Source: Propionibacteriaceae bacterium
GTDB lineage: Bacteria; Actinomycetota; Actinomycetes; Propionibacteriales; Propionibacteriaceae
Assembly (NCBI GenBank): GCA_030450535.1
Contig: JAKDIK010000131.1
Coordinates: forward strand, 1-7,457
DNA length: 7,457 bases
Direction: 5' to 3'
The stretch's first letter is position 1. Each line of letters opens with the position of its first letter. Positions 5,977-7,457 of the stretch are shown piece by piece. A program made the position numbers and the translations under genes. Below the pieces are notes generated by a model. That model was not told the origin of the DNA. It ran no database searches and saw only the letters and a program-made list of their open reading frames with translations.

Positions 5977-7457
5977 GTCAACTCCTCATGGGTTGTGTTG
6001 GCTCGGTCTTGGGTGGGGGTGGGCGTCCGTGTGGGGACGCCCGCCCGGACGAGGGCGTCGCGCCAGCGGTCGCGCGCGGCGGCACGGTCGTGTGGGGTGT
6101 GGGACGCCTCGGGCTCGATCCGGCGGGGGGCCAGGTCGGCGTCCGGGGCCAGCGTCATGCCGGCGGCATCGAAGGCGAGGGCGGCCGCTCCGACCGCGGA
6201 GATGTCGGCGTGGGACGAGACCAGCAGGGTGCGGCCGAGCAGGTTCGCCTGGATCTGCATGAGCAGGTCGGACGCCGTCGCCCCGCCCCCGGCGTGCAGG
6301 GCCGGCTGACGGCCGTCCGGATCCATGGCCTCGACGACGTCGGCCACCTGGTGCGCGACGGCCTCCAGCCCGGCGAGCGCGATCTCGGGGCGGGTGGTCG
6401 CCGCGTCGAGTCCGGTCAGCGTGCCGACGGCGGACGCCTCCCACCACGGGGCGCCCAGGCCGTTGAGGGCCGGGACGAACACGGCACCGCGGCTCGTCGT
6501 CGCCTCGGCCGCCAGCGCCGAGAAGGCCCGCCCGGGGGCGACGCCGAGGGTCCGGGCGAGGAAGTCGATGCCTGCCCCGGAGTACAGAATGTTGCCCTCC
6601 AGCGCCCACAGCGGGGCCGGCGCCTGCCAGGCGAGCATCGTGCCGACGCCATCGACCCGCAGAGCCGGGTCGTCCACCGGCAGCATGATGGATGAACCGG
6701 TGCCGTAGGTGGCCTTGCCGACAGCGCCGGCGCTGGGTTCGAGCGCCCAGTGGCCGAACAGGGCGGCGTGGGAGTCGCCGAGGATGGCGAGGATCGGCGT
6801 GTTGTCGGGCAGACCGGCAAAGCCGCGCGTGCCGCCCCAGGGGCCGACCGAGGGGCAAATCCCGGGCAGGCGGTCGGTGTCGACGCCGAACACCGCGCCC
6901 AGCTCGGGGCTCCAGGCCTGGGCGACGATGTCGAACAGCAGCGTGCGGGAGGCGTTGCCGGCCTCGGTGGCGTACTCGGCGCCGCCGGTGAGCCGGTCGA
7001 GGAGCCACGTGTCAACGGTGCCGACCCGCAGGTCGGCACCCGGGTGGTGATCGAGGAACCAGGCGATCTTCGAGGCGGAGTACATCGAGCCGAGCTCGAG
7101 CCCCGAGCCGCGCCGGACGACGGCGTGGGCGTCCGGGCCGAGCGCGCGGCAGGCGGCGTCGCCGCGCTGATCCTGCCAGCTGATCATGGGGCCGACGGGG
7201 CGTCGGGTGACGGCGTCCCACGCGACGACGGACTCGCGCTGGTTGGAGATGGCGATGCCGAGCACCTCGGCGTCCGGCACCTGTTCGAGCGCCCGGCGCG
7301 CCGCGGTGACGACGCTGGCCCACAGCTCGTCGGCGTCCTGTTCCACCCACCGTGGCCGGGGTGAGGCGATGCCGAGCGGGCACGAGCCGGCCGCGAGGAC
7401 GTGACCCGCGGCGTCCAGCAGCAACGCCTTCGAGCTGGTTGTGCCCTGATCGAGCGC
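5973..7457 (-). CDS. FGGY carbohydrate kinase (candidate apulose kinase), 5' end outside window
   Basis: 494 residues are visible, and only the first few are missing: the frame at the right edge begins [15 protein letters not shown], the phosphate-binding N-terminus of FGGY kinases. Numbering from the first visible residue: WVEQD (37-41), SNQRE (71-75) and SWQDQRG (93-99) resemble glycerol kinase, followed by [14 protein letters not shown] (146-159). The catalytic aspartate D228 is in GDSHAALFG, the ATP-site loop is TYGTGSS (250-256), and the FGGY C-terminal signature region starts at LNGLGAPWW (331-339) and continues through GTLTGLD. GGG is at 390-392. The protein phosphorylates a polyol or ketose with ATP in the cytoplasm. 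The glycerol-kinase look would lead automatic pipelines to call it glycerol kinase or xylulokinase. Its 4-base overlap with a sugar isomerase gene followed by transketolase genes favours a ketose substrate, apulose being the best guess (AplK). It is the most upstream visible gene; the operon promoter lies outside the window or in further genes to the right. Confidence 0.92.
   Translation of the reverse strand, partial: ALDQGTTSSKALLLDAAGHVLAAGSCPLGIASPRPRWVEQDADELWASVVTAARRALEQVPDAEVLGIAISNQRESVVAWDAVTRRPVGPMISWQDQRGDAACRALGPDAHAVVRRGSGLELGSMYSASKIAWFLDHHPGADLRVGTVDTWLLDRLTGGAEYATEAGNASRTLLFDIVAQAWSPELGAVFGVDTDRLPGICPSVGPWGGTRGFAGLPDNTPILAILGDSHAALFGHWALEPSAGAVGKATYGTGSSIMLPVDDPALRVDGVGTMLAWQAPAPLWALEGNILYSGAGIDFLARTLGVAPGRAFSALAAEATTSRGAVFVPALNGLGAPWWEASAVGTLTGLDAATTRPEIALAGLEAVAHQVADVVEAMDPDGRQPALHAGGGATASDLLMQIQANLLGRTLLVSSHADISAVGAAALAFDAAGMTLAPDADLAPRRIEPEASHTPHDRAAARDRWRDALVRAGVPTRTPTPTQDRANTTHEELT
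5982..5986 (-). promoter_or_regulatory. ribosome binding site of the sugar isomerase gene
   Basis: AGGAG on the minus strand, 5 bases before the ATG at 5976 and within the last codons of the kinase gene. It supports re-initiation at this start across the 4-base overlap. Confidence 0.65.

Noticed and set aside
3291..6309. Long plus-strand open frames opposite the operon (3291-4286, 4160-5287, 5035-6309)
   Set aside because: They are complements of well-recognised minus-strand enzymes, biased in composition, with no recognisable domains or start signals.
1..7457. tRNA, rRNA, CRISPR arrays, transposases, phage genes
   Set aside because: I looked on both strands and saw no regularly spaced repeats, no transposase or integrase motifs and no RNA gene signatures.

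Overview
The window is very GC-rich and gene-dense, with GTG starts, purine-rich ribosome binding sites and 4-base ATGA/GTGA gene overlaps. This fits a high-GC actinobacterium. Lineage within the phylum cannot be fixed from the sequence; a Propionibacteriales-like or Microbacteriaceae-like host is only a guess.

Left part (1-1203, plus strand): the C-terminal half of the menaquinone enzyme MenD enters from the left edge. After a 121-base gap comes an 88-residue two-helix membrane protein of unknown function with a GTG start.

Middle (1211-3136): a complete AGCS-family sodium:alanine/glycine symporter lies on the minus strand, its stop only 7 bases from the stop of the small membrane gene. Its leader holds a 45-base interrupted palindrome (11-bp stem, 3x3 internal loop, 6-bp stem) ending one base before the Shine-Dalgarno sequence. 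A second hairpin lies further upstream, and a segment shared by two mutually exclusive pairings makes the leader look like a possible RNA switch. Next, on the plus strand, is a 105-codon remnant of a Bcr/CflA-type MFS drug transporter, truncated at both ends.

Right part (3159-7457, minus strand): a tightly coupled four-gene catabolic operon. In transcription order it encodes an FGGY carbohydrate kinase (first few residues outside the window), a xylose-isomerase-like TIM-barrel protein, and the N- and C-terminal subunits of a split transketolase. All three junctions are 4-base overlaps. The gene set isomerase + kinase + split transketolase matches the known D-apiose transketolase pathway: apiose isomerase, apulose kinase, and apulose-4-phosphate transketolase A and B. 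In that scheme a branched aldose is isomerised to a ketose, phosphorylated, and its two-carbon ketol unit is moved to glyceraldehyde 3-phosphate, giving xylulose 5-phosphate and dihydroxyacetone phosphate. The substrate assignment is an inference from gene content. The isomerase keeps the full xylose-isomerase metal site but appears to lack the ring-opening histidine, so its sugar is probably not xylose. No regulator, sugar transporter, RNA gene, insertion sequence or CRISPR array is visible.
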